This document shows, piece by piece, positions 31,283 through 42,608 of a DNA stretch of 64,000 nucleotides. The stretch comes from Mycobacterium sp. Root135. Lineage in GTDB: Bacteria > Actinomycetota > Actinomycetes > Mycobacteriales > Mycobacteriaceae. Made by a program: the position numbers and the translations under genes. Where the stretch lies: the NCBI RefSeq assembly GCF_001426545.1, contig NZ_LMEZ01000001.1, forward strand, positions 248,967 to 312,966. The letters are read 5' to 3'. The notes under the pieces were generated by a model that was not told where the DNA came from, searched no databases, and worked only from the letters and a program-made list of their open reading frames with translations. Within the stretch, counting starts at the first letter, position 1. Each line of letters starts with the position of its first letter.

Positions 31283-32515
31283 CTAGAAGACGGTGCCGTC
31301 GCTGACGACGGTCAACGGTGGCAGCCCGCCGCGCAGGCGTTGCGCCAGCGCGCGTCCCGCGGCCCAGGTGCCACCCTCCAGCACGCACGCCAACGGCATT
31401 CGATTCGCGTCGACTTCCAGTTCGGCGCGTACCAGCGGGGCCAGCTCGTCGAGGAGGGCGACCGTCAACGCGCGCCATTCGACCACCAGTTCGTCGTCGA
31501 CTGCCCACGCGGTGTCGAGCCATCCCGGGTCGCGAAGTTGGAGCACGCCGGTGTCCAGCAGCAGCCCGCCGTTGCGGTACTCGGGGAGTGCGGTCAACGC
31601 GTCGAGCCCCTGGACCTGGACGCCTGCCCAGCCGAACGGTTCGAGCAGCGAGTAGGTCAACCACTGCGACAGTTTGTGAAACGGCATCCACCCCGCGGTG
31701 AGGCCGGGCCCGGGGACGGCGGGGTGAGGCCAGCAGTCGCCCAGTCGCTGGTCGCCGATTGCGTTGTCCGCCAGCCAGATTCCCGACAGTGACTCGAGCA
31801 GCTGGGACAGGATGTCGTGGGCGGTGACCGTTGCGGGGCCGTGTTGGGGGAGCAGTCGGTCGAACAGCCCTCCCGGCCGCCCGAGTGGACCGAACACCTC
31901 GGGCCGCGCGACGAGCGCCGAACCCAAACGGTGCAGAAGTTCCACCCGGCCGTCGACGCCGACCAGCGGGTTGTCCTTGGCGATCTGGAACGCCTCGGCC
32001 AGCCGCGCCGGGGTCAAGGTCCGCAGTCCCTCGGCGTCGACCCGTAGTGGTGCACCGGGGTCGGAGGAGAACACCCCGTCGGCGAATGCGTTCCAGGAGG
32101 CGATGCCGAGTCCCTCGGAACGGTCGAACCGTAGTCCGCTGGCGGCCTCGTCGTAGTGCCAGTCGGGGCCTGCGCCCGCGTCGAGCAGCACGCTGACCAC
32201 CGCGAGGTCGATCATGGCGCGGGCTCGGCCGGCCGGATTCAGTGCCTCGAGCCGGGCGTCGAGTTCTGCCTTGCGGTCGACCCCGCCGGCTTCGAAGTGG
32301 CGCCACCGGCTGTGGAACGGAATGTTCAGGTCGGGGTATCGGTGTCGCGTCACGGCGACCACTTCGGCCACCGCCACCGGTGTCGACTCGTCGTCCACGA
32401 CGAACCACGGCGATTCGCCGGCGCGCGCCCGCCCCAACAGAAAACCGGCCCGGTCCCGGACGGCGGTGGTGGTGCGCAGCAGAGCCGCTGCCCCGTCGGC
32501 CTCGGCGGCGCTCAT
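31283..32515 (-). CDS. URC4/urg3-type uracil-catabolism protein (DUF1688)
   Basis: A 410-residue protein of the DUF1688 family, named URC4 (urg3) from fungal uracil degradation. Conserved stretches visible include [61 protein letters not shown], and [16 protein letters not shown]. No catalytic mechanism is established for the family. ATG 32515 overlaps the upstream URC1-like stop by 4 bp (ATGA), so expression is coupled. A reading frame continues to 32959 but belongs to the antisense of no known product and is not used. Confidence 0.85.
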   Translation of the reverse strand: MSAAEADGAAALLRTTTAVRDRAGFLLGRARAGESPWFVVDDESTPVAVAEVVAVTRHRYPDLNIPFHSRWRHFEAGGVDRKAELDARLEALNPAGRARAMIDLAVVSVLLDAGAGPDWHYDEAASGLRFDRSEGLGIASWNAFADGVFSSDPGAPLRVDAEGLRTLTPARLAEAFQIAKDNPLVGVDGRVELLHRLGSALVARPEVFGPLGRPGGLFDRLLPQHGPATVTAHDILSQLLESLSGIWLADNAIGDQRLGDCWPHPAVPGPGLTAGWMPFHKLSQWLTYSLLEPFGWAGVQVQGLDALTALPEYRNGGLLLDTGVLQLRDPGWLDTAWAVDDELVVEWRALTVALLDELAPLVRAELEVDANRMPLACVLEGGTWAAGRALAQRLRGGLPPLTVVSDGTVF

Positions 32516-33747
32516 CCGCCCAACCCGCGGCCCTTCGAGTTCTTGAGGTCTTCGGCGTCCGGTACCGGGCCGGGGGTGAAGTAGCCCGCGGCCATCTTGG
32601 CGTCGATCTCGACGCGAGCGTCGGCGGGCACCAGCTCGTCGGGAATGTTGACGCGCTCGCCGACCTCGATGCCCGATCCGGTGATGGCGTCGTACTTCAT
32701 GTTGCTCATCGAGACGAGCCGGTGAATCTTGCGAACGCCCAGCCAGTGCAGGACGTCGGGCATGAGCTCCTGGAAACGCATGTCCTGAACGCCGGCAACG
32801 CATTCCGTGCGGGCGAAGTACTGGTCGGCCGTGTCGCCGCCGACCTGCCGCTTGCGTGCGTTGTAGACCAGGAACTTGGTGACCTCGCCGAGTGCGCGCC
32901 CCTCCTTGCGAGAGTAGGACACCAGTCCCACTCCGCCGCGCTGCGCGCCGAGGATGCACTCCTCGATGGCGTGGGTGAGATACGGCCTACAGGTACAGAT
33001 GTCGGACCCGAAGACGTCCGAACCGTTGCACTCGTCGTGCACCCGCGCGGTCAGCTCGACAGACGGGTCCGCCAGATCCTTGGTCGCACCGAACACGTAG
33101 ACGGTCTGGCCGCCGATCGGCGGAAGGAAGACCTCGAGATCGGATCGCGTGACGAGCTCCGGGTACATTCCCCCGGTTTCCTCGAAAAGCGCCCTGCGCA
33201 AGTCGGTTTCGGTGCAGCCAAATCGTCGTGCCACGCCGGGCAGGTACCAGACCGGTTCGATCGCGGCCTTGGTGACCAACGCGGCGCCGCTCGCAAGCAA
33301 TACGCGACCGTCGGGGACGAGCCGGCCCTTCTGCACGGCGTCGACGACCTCGGGCAGGATGACGTGGGCCTTGGTGATGGCGATCGACGGGCGCATGTCG
33401 TGACCGGCGGCCAGTTCGTCGGCGAACACGTCGGCGACCATCGCCCCCCACGGGTCGAGGCTGACGATCTTGCCCGGCTCGCTCCACTGCGGGTACGGGC
33501 CGACGACGTCGGTGGGTGAGGTGTTGGTGAGGTCGGCCTTGTGCTCCCGCGACAGCGCCCCCGCGGCGACGGCGAGCGCGCGGTACACGCCGTAGGAGCC
33601 GCTGTGGGTGCCGATCACGTTGCGGTGCGCGCGCTTGGTGGTGGTGCCGATGACCGGTCCGCGCTCGGTGGCGGTCGGCGCGTCCCACGTGATGGGCAGG
33701 GCGCCCACCCCGCCGCTGTGCGAGGTCAGCCGGATGTGCGCGACCAT
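32512..33747 (-). CDS. GTP-cyclohydrolase-II-like protein of the URC1 type
   Basis: A 411-residue protein with a C-terminal RibA fold. The zinc-binding Cys set C-x10-C-x-C is intact as C240, C251 and C253 in HDECNGSDVFGSDICTCRP. An N-terminal about 200-residue extension is typical of URC1 rather than of riboflavin RibA. In yeast, URC1 acts on a uridine-derived intermediate in uracil degradation, not in riboflavin synthesis. The coupled DUF1688 gene and upp downstream make the URC1 reading far more likely than riboflavin GTP cyclohydrolase. No rib genes are nearby. Confidence 0.85.
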   Translation of the reverse strand: MVAHIRLTSHSGGVGALPITWDAPTATERGPVIGTTTKRAHRNVIGTHSGSYGVYRALAVAAGALSREHKADLTNTSPTDVVGPYPQWSEPGKIVSLDPWGAMVADVFADELAAGHDMRPSIAITKAHVILPEVVDAVQKGRLVPDGRVLLASGAALVTKAAIEPVWYLPGVARRFGCTETDLRRALFEETGGMYPELVTRSDLEVFLPPIGGQTVYVFGATKDLADPSVELTARVHDECNGSDVFGSDICTCRPYLTHAIEECILGAQRGGVGLVSYSRKEGRALGEVTKFLVYNARKRQVGGDTADQYFARTECVAGVQDMRFQELMPDVLHWLGVRKIHRLVSMSNMKYDAITGSGIEVGERVNIPDELVPADARVEIDAKMAAGYFTPGPVPDAEDLKNSKGRGLGG

Positions 33748-33838
33748 GCTCGCTCCTCGGGGGTCGAACGTCCGGCCATCGGGCCGCTGGAATGCGCCAG
33801 CATAGCGATGTGCCGCACGCGACGCCGGGTGTCGGCCG

Positions 33839-34222
33839 CTACGCGCCGAAGGTGGTCAGGCAGAAGGGATGCCCGGCCGGGTCGAGGAGCACCCGCCACA
33901 GATCGGGTGCCGGTTGGTGCTCGGCGAGCCGGGCTCCGACGGCCAGCGCGCGTGCCTCGGCGGCGTCGAGGTCGGGAACCGAGACGTCGAAGTGCATTTG
34001 CTGGCCTTGCCCGGGTTCGGGCCAGGTCGGCGCGACGTAGCCGTCGACCTTCATCATCGCCAGCGTGTGGGTGCCATCGGAGATGGCGACGACGCTGCCG
34101 TCGGGTGATTCGACGATTCGCGTCATGCCGAACAGTTCGGCGTAGAAGTCCGCGAGAGCGCCAGGGTCGGGGCAGTCGACGGACACCGATCCGATGCGCA
34201 ATGCGGGGGAGCCAGACGTCAC
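33839..34222 (-). CDS. Glyoxalase/VOC-superfamily protein
   Basis: A 127-residue single-module VOC protein. It begins LRIGSVSVDCPDPGALADFYAELFGM and ends DLWRVLLDPAGHPFCLTTF, the common glyoxalase-like pattern; QMHFDVSVPDLDAAEARALAVGA marks the second half. The residues are typical of the uncharacterised bleomycin-resistance-like subgroup. GTG 34222 is used because the upstream open frame lacks family similarity. The substrate is unknown. Confidence 0.75.
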   Translation of the reverse strand: MTSGSPALRIGSVSVDCPDPGALADFYAELFGMTRIVESPDGSVVAISDGTHTLAMMKVDGYVAPTWPEPGQGQQMHFDVSVPDLDAAEARALAVGARLAEHQPAPDLWRVLLDPAGHPFCLTTFGA

Positions 34223-34298
34223 GCCGGCGACTCTAACGAGGCGGGGCGACAATGCACCGACACCGCCCCAGGTCGCGTGCGCTAAATGCGACCGAAGC

Positions 34299-35264
34299 TC
34301 ACGGGACGAGCAGCAGCTTGCCGACGGTGCCACGGCTTTCGATGTCGGCATGCGCCTGTGCTGCGTCGACGAGGGGATACTCGCCGCCGACCCGCACGGT
34401 GAGCCGACCTTCGGCTAGCCAGTCGAACAGTTGCGCCGTGCGTGCCTGCAGCAGGGCCGGGGTGTGAACGTGGTCGTAGTAGGTCGCATAGCCGATCTTG
34501 ACGCTCCTCGGCAGGCTCGTGACGTCGATCAATCCCGGGCCGCCCAGCACCGGGCCGTACCAGCAGAGCGTGCCCGAGCGTCGCAGCACGTCGAGTGACC
34601 CCTGAAAGGTCGTCGGTCCGGATCCGTCGTAGACGACGTCTACCCCGTCGCCGCCGGTGAGTCGCAGCGCCTCCTCGGCGAATCGACCACTCGCGTCGAC
34701 GATCACGTGGTCGGCGCCCGCGTCCTTGGCGGCGGCGACCTTCGCCTGCGACGAGACCCGTCCGATGACCGAACCGCCGCGCATCGTGATGATCTGGGTC
34801 AGCAGCAGTCCCACTCCGCCCGCCGCCGCGTGGACGAGGGCGACGTCGCCGGGTTGCACCGGGTAGAAGTCGGTGGCGAAATGGCTTGCGGTCAGGCCCT
34901 GCATCATCACCGACGCGGCGGTGCGGTCGTCGACGGTGTCGGGAATCGGCACCAGCGACGTCGTCGGAACGGCGATCCGTTCGGCATAGCTTCCCGGTGC
35001 GTAGACCCAGGCGACGCGTTGGCCTGGCGTGACGCCGTCGACTCCGTCTCCCACGGCCAGGACGCGGCCCGCGCCCTCGACGCCGAGGATCTTGGGATTG
35101 GGATCGTTCCACGCCATGCCCTGTCGCACGCCCACGTCCATGAAGTTGACTCCGGCGTAGGCGATCTCGACCAACGCCTCGCCCCGACCGGCCTCGGGCT
35201 CGGGCCGCTCGACGTACTCGAGCATCTCGCGACCACCCGTACCGTTCATCACGATTGCCTTCAT
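34299..35264 (-). CDS. Zinc-independent quinone oxidoreductase (MDR superfamily)
   Basis: A 321-residue NADPH:quinone oxidoreductase-like protein. The N-terminal GroES-like domain is followed by the nucleotide-binding loop HAAAGGVGLLLTQI (in place of AxxGxxG) and a QOR-type segment YDGSGPTTFQGSLDVLRRSGTL. No structural-zinc Cys cluster is present. ATG 35264 is preceded by GGAGAGG. It reduces quinones or enones by NADPH; the natural substrate is unknown. Confidence 0.85.
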   Translation of the reverse strand: MKAIVMNGTGGREMLEYVERPEPEAGRGEALVEIAYAGVNFMDVGVRQGMAWNDPNPKILGVEGAGRVLAVGDGVDGVTPGQRVAWVYAPGSYAERIAVPTTSLVPIPDTVDDRTAASVMMQGLTASHFATDFYPVQPGDVALVHAAAGGVGLLLTQIITMRGGSVIGRVSSQAKVAAAKDAGADHVIVDASGRFAEEALRLTGGDGVDVVYDGSGPTTFQGSLDVLRRSGTLCWYGPVLGGPGLIDVTSLPRSVKIGYATYYDHVHTPALLQARTAQLFDWLAEGRLTVRVGGEYPLVDAAQAHADIESRGTVGKLLLVP

Positions 35265-35421
35265 CGATTCCGTCCTCTCCGGAGACCGTCTGCTCCCATC
35301 ACCGTGCGCTCGGAAAAATGGACCCGCAAGCCCAAAGACCTGCCGTGCGCCATGGGTGCGGGGAACACCCAGATCAACGATTTCGCCTCCACAGGTCGAC
35401 ACTTCCTTTACGCAGGCGGCG

Positions 35422-35449
35422 CGACGTAGACCGATGGGGGTCTACGTCG
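35422..35449. terminator. Hairpin overlapping the methyltransferase stop codon
   Basis: cgacgtagac (35422-35431) and gtctacgtcg (35440-35449) form a perfect 10-bp stem with an 8-nt loop. The stem contains the stop codon of the methyltransferase on the minus strand (35442-35444) and lies in the gap before the oxidoreductase gene. A mycobacterial hairpin-only terminator or mRNA 3'-end stabiliser is likely. Confidence 0.6.
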
Positions 35450-36050
35450 TCGGCCCTGCCGCACCCGCTCGGCGGTGCACCGACACCGCGTAGTCGCCAC
35501 CGTCGTACGGCTCGCGGTCCCACGTCGCAAAGCGGTCCACGGACTCCAGCCCTGCGCCCGCGGCGACGTGGTCGTACTCCGCCAGCGGCAGCCGGCCGGG
35601 TCGAATCGAGAAGCCGGCAACCAGAAGTCCGCCGGGAGCGAGCCGGTCGGCCAGCTCAGCCATGACGCGTTCCTCGGTTCCCGGGGCGAGATAGATCATT
35701 ACGTTGCCCGCGAGCAGCACCAGATCGAACGTCTCGGTCGAGTGCGCGCCGAGGTCCGCCAGGTCGGCGTGTATCCAGCTGAGGTCGGGGGCCTTGGTGC
35801 GCGCGGTGTCGAGCATGTCGAGGTCGGCGTCGACGCCGATCACCGAGTGCCCGCGACGGGCCAATTCGATGGCGACCCGGCCGGTGCCGCATCCGGCGTC
35901 GAGGATCCGCCGTCCGCCCGGCTGCCCCAGCAGGCCGTCGACGAAGTCCGCCTCGCCGTGGATGCTCCCGCCCGACTCGGCGAGCTGCGTCCACCGCTGG
36001 TCGTAGCTGTCGCCGCGTGGCGCGTCCGTGTCCTGCCATCGGGTACCCAT
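35442..36050 (-). CDS. Class I SAM-dependent methyltransferase
   Basis: A 202-residue methyltransferase with motif I ILDAGCGTGRVAIELA, an acidic loop VIGVDADLDML (motif II), and FDLVLLAGNVMIYL (motif IV region). It resembles small-molecule UbiE/Methyltransf_25-type enzymes. No substrate clue is present. ATG 36050 is chosen over ATG 36074 by family fit. It lies downstream of katG on the same strand, separated by a strong hairpin. Confidence 0.8.
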   Translation of the reverse strand: MGTRWQDTDAPRGDSYDQRWTQLAESGGSIHGEADFVDGLLGQPGGRRILDAGCGTGRVAIELARRGHSVIGVDADLDMLDTARTKAPDLSWIHADLADLGAHSTETFDLVLLAGNVMIYLAPGTEERVMAELADRLAPGGLLVAGFSIRPGRLPLAEYDHVAAGAGLESVDRFATWDREPYDGGDYAVSVHRRAGAAGPTT

Positions 36051-36070
36051 CACGCCATTCTGACGCAAGA

Positions 36071-36104
36071 ACACCCCGCGATCCGGTGAGGGTTCGCGGG
36101 GTGT
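36071..36104 (-). terminator. Terminator hairpin downstream of katG
   Basis: acaccccgcg (36071-36080) pairs perfectly with cgcggggtgt (36095-36104) around a 14-nt loop, 22 bp beyond the katG stop on the minus strand. The minus-strand stem is followed by tcttg, a weak U tract. It separates katG from the methyltransferase gene. Confidence 0.7.
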
Positions 36105-36125
36105 CCTTGGGGCTGCAGAGGTGGC

Positions 36126-38847
<2,722 letters not shown>

Positions 38848-38856
38848 TATGCCGGT

Positions 38857-38877
38857 CTTTTCTGGAATCGGTCAAGA
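38857..38877 (-). promoter_or_regulatory. FurA operator upstream of furA-katG
   Basis: On the minus strand the sequence reads TCTTGACCGATTCCAGAAAA followed by G. This agrees with the AT-rich FurA box described upstream of mycobacterial furA (TCTTGACTnATTCCAGAAAA) at all but one or two positions. It ends 10 bp upstream of the furA start, so it overlaps the promoter. Confidence 0.85.
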
Positions 38878-39072
38878 ATTCGCAAAAGACGCGCCGAGTG
38901 TTCATCTCGATCGCGTCGCCGCCGGGTTCGCGGGCCGATCCGCTGCGTCCGGCAACGTCGACGGACTATCCCGTCGACCTGAGGGCGTCGAGGTGCGTTG
39001 ACGCGCAGGAAGATTCGGGCGAGCGCCGAAACGAGCGCTCTTCCTGCACGTCACACGCGGTAGCATGGTCGA

Positions 39073-39987
39073 ATGACGGTTCGGGATTTGGGCGCCGAAT
39101 ACGGATTCGACGACGCCGACGACGGGTGGTTCGGCGCGGCGCAGCCGGTCGACGAAACACCGCCACCCCCGCTACAGCCTGCCCCGCCGCGCCAGGCCCC
39201 GGCACCGCCTCGGTCGGCCCCGCCGCCACCGCCACGTCCGGCGCCACCACCACCGCCGGCACCGCCACGTCCGGCCCCACCAGCCCCGCCCCGCCAGGTT
39301 TATCCACCCGCGATCGAGGACGATTCCGACCCCGACACCGACCGCTGGCTCGTCGCGGACATGAACCTCGTCGAGTCCGCCGAACCCGAAGAGGCGCCCC
39401 CCGCCCGGGCCGACGAACGTCCGGAGCCCGTGTCCGTGGCCGCGTCGCTGAACGTGGTGCCGACGCGGCGCAACGGATTCGTCCGCGCTGCCGCCCCGTC
39501 GTCGCGGCAGTCCCGCCTGGTCAACAGCGGGGCATGGGACTTCAAGTCGACGTCGGCCAGCGCGCCGTTTCCGAAGCGGGCAGTGCTGATTGCCGCCGCG
39601 GCCCTCGTGGGGGTCGCGGCCGTCGTCGGCGTCGTCGTCTTGGTCCTGCGCAGCCCGGCCGGCGACGGGTCGTCACCCGTGGCACCCAGCGAATCCTCCG
39701 CGCCACCGGCCCCGTCGACGTCTGCCCCCGTGGTGTCCACGGGAGCTCCCTTGCCGCCTCCGGTACTCGCTCCACCACCTCCGCCGCCACCGCCTGCGGA
39801 GGTCGCCCCGCCGGTCGTCTCCCGGCAGTACCAGCCCAGTTACCAGACGCCCGACCCACCCAAGAAGCCGCAGCAGAACGTGACTCGAGCGCCGATGAGT
39901 GCGACGCCGCCGCCCCCTCCGCCACGCCCAAAGGACGGCGGTCGCGCCACCCCGGGGCAGTCGGGTTCGCACGGTTTCTTCGGCTGA
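39073..39987 (+). CDS. Proline-rich single-pass membrane protein, unknown function
   Basis: A 304-residue protein. A short acidic N-terminus (DLGAEYGFDDADDGWFGA) is followed by a Pro/Ala-rich segment (about residues 30-75), a basic-acidic region, one hydrophobic helix (RAVLIAAAALVGVAAVVGVVV, about 170-190) and a second Pro/Ser-rich extracytoplasmic segment with poly-Pro runs. The topology is cytoplasmic N-terminus and exposed C-terminus. The overall plan recalls mycobacterial ESX- or division-associated Pro-rich membrane proteins, but no domain is recognised. A GNAT gene follows after 8 bp. Confidence 0.75.
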   Translation: MTVRDLGAEYGFDDADDGWFGAAQPVDETPPPPLQPAPPRQAPAPPRSAPPPPPRPAPPPPPAPPRPAPPAPPRQVYPPAIEDDSDPDTDRWLVADMNLVESAEPEEAPPARADERPEPVSVAASLNVVPTRRNGFVRAAAPSSRQSRLVNSGAWDFKSTSASAPFPKRAVLIAAAALVGVAAVVGVVVLVLRSPAGDGSSPVAPSESSAPPAPSTSAPVVSTGAPLPPPVLAPPPPPPPPAEVAPPVVSRQYQPSYQTPDPPKKPQQNVTRAPMSATPPPPPPRPKDGGRATPGQSGSHGFFG

Positions 39988-39995
39988 CCCCGGGG

Positions 39996-40781
39996 ATGCG
40001 CACCCAGTCGTTGGGTTGGGCGACCGACCTGGCGGTGCTCGAGCTCGCGGGTTCCGCCGTCGAGGAGCACGCCGACCACCTAGTCGTCCGCTCGCCGAGC
40101 AATCCCGACTTTCATTGGGGCAACTGCATATTCGTCACCGATCCCGGCGCGGTCGACGACGCCGACAGGTGGGTCGACGTGTTCCGCGAGTCCTTTTCCG
40201 ACGCCGACTGGACCGCGATCGGGCTCGCGCGGATGCCCCTTTACCGGACTGCGTGGGAACGCCATGGGCTGGCGCTGGAGTTGGACGACGTTCTGGCCAC
40301 GACGCATCCGCCGCGGCAGACCACACCGCCCGTCGGGTACGTCGTCCGTGGGCTCGTCGGGGAGGACTGGGAGCAACTCGTCACGCGGGAGATGGCCGTC
40401 AACGAGGAGACGGCGCAGTACGACGTGGCGGCGCACGAACGCTTCGCGAGGGCACGCATCGAGTCCCAGCGCGCACTCGTCGACCGGGGCGCCGCGTTCT
40501 TCGTCGGCGCCTTCGTCGGCGGTCGACTGGTCGCCGAGCTGGGGATCGTCGACTGCGGCGGGACGGCGCGCTATCAGAACGTCGGCACGGCACCCGAGCA
40601 TCGCGGCAGGGGCATCGCATCGCACCTCATCGGGGTGGCCGCGGCGTGGGCGGCGTCGCGCGACTGCGCGCAGTGGGTCATCGTCACCGAGGCCACCAAC
40701 CCGGCGGGACGCGTGTATCGCCGGGCCGGATTCGAACTCGTCGAGCCGATCGTGCAGACGTACCGTGCGCCGCACCGGTGA
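39996..40781 (+). CDS. GNAT-family N-acetyltransferase
   Basis: A 261-residue protein with an N-terminal about 120-residue domain and a C-terminal GNAT fold. The acetyl-CoA pyrophosphate-binding motif A is VGTAPEHRGRGIASHLI (Q/RxxGxG/A as HRGRGIA), and motif B is NPAGRVYRRAGFELVEPI. The acceptor is unknown. ATG 39996 follows the Pro-rich membrane protein stop by 8 bp, so the two are probably co-transcribed. The long frame extending upstream of 39996 is antisense or out-of-frame to other genes. Confidence 0.85.
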   Translation: MRTQSLGWATDLAVLELAGSAVEEHADHLVVRSPSNPDFHWGNCIFVTDPGAVDDADRWVDVFRESFSDADWTAIGLARMPLYRTAWERHGLALELDDVLATTHPPRQTTPPVGYVVRGLVGEDWEQLVTREMAVNEETAQYDVAAHERFARARIESQRALVDRGAAFFVGAFVGGRLVAELGIVDCGGTARYQNVGTAPEHRGRGIASHLIGVAAAWAASRDCAQWVIVTEATNPAGRVYRRAGFELVEPIVQTYRAPHR

Positions 40782-40810
40782 CGGTCGGTTAGCTTGTCTT
40801 CGATGAAGGC

Positions 40811-41755
40811 ATGCCCTCGATGAAGGCGATGATCGACTTCGACGCGGCGCCGATCTTCGGCATCCCCATGGCCGACGGGTCCGGCGTACGCGAAGGGATG
40901 TTGATCGAGGGCCCGCAGGGGTGGGGCGAATTCAGCCCAGCGCCCGCCTGCGACGACGCGGAGAACGTTCGATGGCTCACCGCCGCGGTCGAAGGGGGCA
41001 CCGTCGGATGGCCCGATCCACGGCGAGGCCGAATCCCGATCGCCGAGGTCGTGGCCGCGGTCGACGCCGCCTCGGCCCGCCGCACCGTCGCGGCCTCGGG
41101 CTGTCTCACCGCGGAGGTCGGCGTCGCCGCGATGCCCGGCTCCCTCGCCGACGACGTCGAGCGGGTGGTGGCGGTCCGTGACGAACTGGGGCCTCGGGGG
41201 CGAATCCGGTTGAACGCCAACGGAATGTGGACCGTCGAGCAGGCCGTGCGGGCCATCGGGATTCTCACGGAGGCGGCCGCAGGGGTGGAGTTCGTCGGCG
41301 ACCCCTGCCGCACCACCGCCGAGTTGGCCGCCGTCCGCGGCAGGGTCGACGTGCCGATCGCGGCCGGGGCGTCGTTCGCCGAGGCGGTCGACGTCGTCAT
41401 CCTGCGCAGTGGGCCGCTTGGCGGTGTGCGACGTGCGCTGCGCGTCGCGGAGCGGTTGGAAATGCCGTGCGTCGTGTCGTCCTCCGGAGAGACGAGCATC
41501 GGGCTGACCTCGGGTCTGGCGTTGGCGGGTGCACTTCCGGAGCTGCCGTACGCATGCGCGCTCGGCACCGTGACCTTGCTGGACGGCGACCTGGTCGCGC
41601 CGGGTCGGTCACTGCGTCCGGTCGACGGGCATCTGCCCGTCGCGCCGACGCCCGCCGCTCCGGTGCCGGACCTCGTCAGGCGGTTCGCCGTGACCGACCC
41701 CGAACGGGTCGACGTGTGGCGCAGGCGGCTGCGGTCGGCTCGGGCCACCGCCTGA
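40811..41755 (+). CDS. MenC-like enolase-superfamily protein lacking catalytic residues
   Basis: A 314-residue protein that aligns along its length with actinobacterial o-succinylbenzoate synthase (GPQGWGEFSPAP, PGSLADDVERVVAVRDELG, PLGGVRRALRVAERL, LTSGLALAGALPELPYACALG). The enolase-superfamily active site is absent. The KxK pair reads E102-V-G104. The three metal ligands read N135 (in RLNANGMW), G163 (in EFVGDP) and G186 (in PIAAGAS). The later catalytic Lys reads R199 (in VVILRSGPLGG). It cannot be a normal OSB synthase and no men genes are adjacent. A pseudoenzyme or binding role is inferred. The reading frame is intact over full length. Confidence 0.8.
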   Translation: MPSMKAMIDFDAAPIFGIPMADGSGVREGMLIEGPQGWGEFSPAPACDDAENVRWLTAAVEGGTVGWPDPRRGRIPIAEVVAAVDAASARRTVAASGCLTAEVGVAAMPGSLADDVERVVAVRDELGPRGRIRLNANGMWTVEQAVRAIGILTEAAAGVEFVGDPCRTTAELAAVRGRVDVPIAAGASFAEAVDVVILRSGPLGGVRRALRVAERLEMPCVVSSSGETSIGLTSGLALAGALPELPYACALGTVTLLDGDLVAPGRSLRPVDGHLPVAPTPAAPVPDLVRRFAVTDPERVDVWRRRLRSARATA

Positions 41756-42442
41756 CTACGTCGACTTCGCCTTGGCGTTCAAGTGGTTGTCGGCGATCCA
41801 TTGGGCGGCCTTCTTCACCAGTCCGGACTGTGGGTAGCGAACGTGTGAGGTGAAGTCCTTGCCCAGGGAGCAGATCGGGTCGTTGGTGTTGCACATGTCC
41901 GCGGTCTTGGGTCCGTAGAGAGCGCTCAGCGTGGTCAGCGGCTGACCGAGGCGCGCCGACGGGTTGCCAAAGACGGCGACCGCACTGACGTGATCGGTCA
42001 TCGCCGCCGGCAACGGGGCCCTGAAGCCGAGGCCGGTGATGGGGGACGTGGTGACGACGTCCATGACGGCCGCACCTTGCGAGTATCCGCCGAGGACGAT
42101 CTTGGTCTTGGGACAGTTCTTGGCGGTCGACTGCACGCGGGCGCTGGCGTCGTTGGCGCCGTCGGCCACCCCGAGGAAATCGTAGGAGGCGGGGTACTTC
42201 ACGGCGTAGGAGCGGATCGACTTGCCCTTGACCAGCGGTTTGAGCGAATCGACAAGGGCTTGGCCGACGACGCCGATGCCCGGGGGTTCGTCGGTGCCCC
42301 GGGCGAACACCACCTCGATGTCCGCGCAGTCGGCGGCAGCGGCGGACGGCGGGTTGGTCAGCGTGACGGTGGACAGCGCGACGGCCGCGGCGACCGTCAT
42401 GGCCGCGCGCGTCAGCAGCGAGGTCGTCCCTTGCACGTGCAC
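41756..42442 (-). CDS. Secreted cutinase-family esterase
   Basis: A 228-residue exported serine esterase of the mycobacterial cutinase-like (Culp) family. A signal peptide is at residues 1-38 or so, ending near SAAAA-DC. The triad is S121 in GGYSQGA, D188 in TNDPIC and H200 in TSHVRYP, and four Cys form the usual two disulfides. Culps hydrolyse lipid esters at the cell surface. GTG 42442 is chosen because AAGGAG lies just upstream; the frame stays open to 42796 antisense of the next gene. Its stop directly follows the MenC-like stop. Confidence 0.88.
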   Translation of the reverse strand: MHVQGTTSLLTRAAMTVAAAVALSTVTLTNPPSAAAADCADIEVVFARGTDEPPGIGVVGQALVDSLKPLVKGKSIRSYAVKYPASYDFLGVADGANDASARVQSTAKNCPKTKIVLGGYSQGAAVMDVVTTSPITGLGFRAPLPAAMTDHVSAVAVFGNPSARLGQPLTTLSALYGPKTADMCNTNDPICSLGKDFTSHVRYPQSGLVKKAAQWIADNHLNAKAKST

Positions 42443-42608
42443 GGCCGCTCCTTGACCTGTCAGGGTTGAGTCGAAGACATCCCTGGCCTCATACCCAATT
42501 TTCACTCCCGTCACTCTGACAACAGAATACCGCGGTCGAGAGTTCCCAGCCGGTTCGCCGCGAATGTCGTCGTATACAGGCTCGACGTCGAGTGGTTCAG
42601 TTGGCGCC

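Noticed and set aside
30637..33747. Reading the RibA-like gene as riboflavin biosynthesis
   Set aside because: No rib genes are nearby, and the N-terminal extension plus coupled DUF1688 and upp fit URC1 better.
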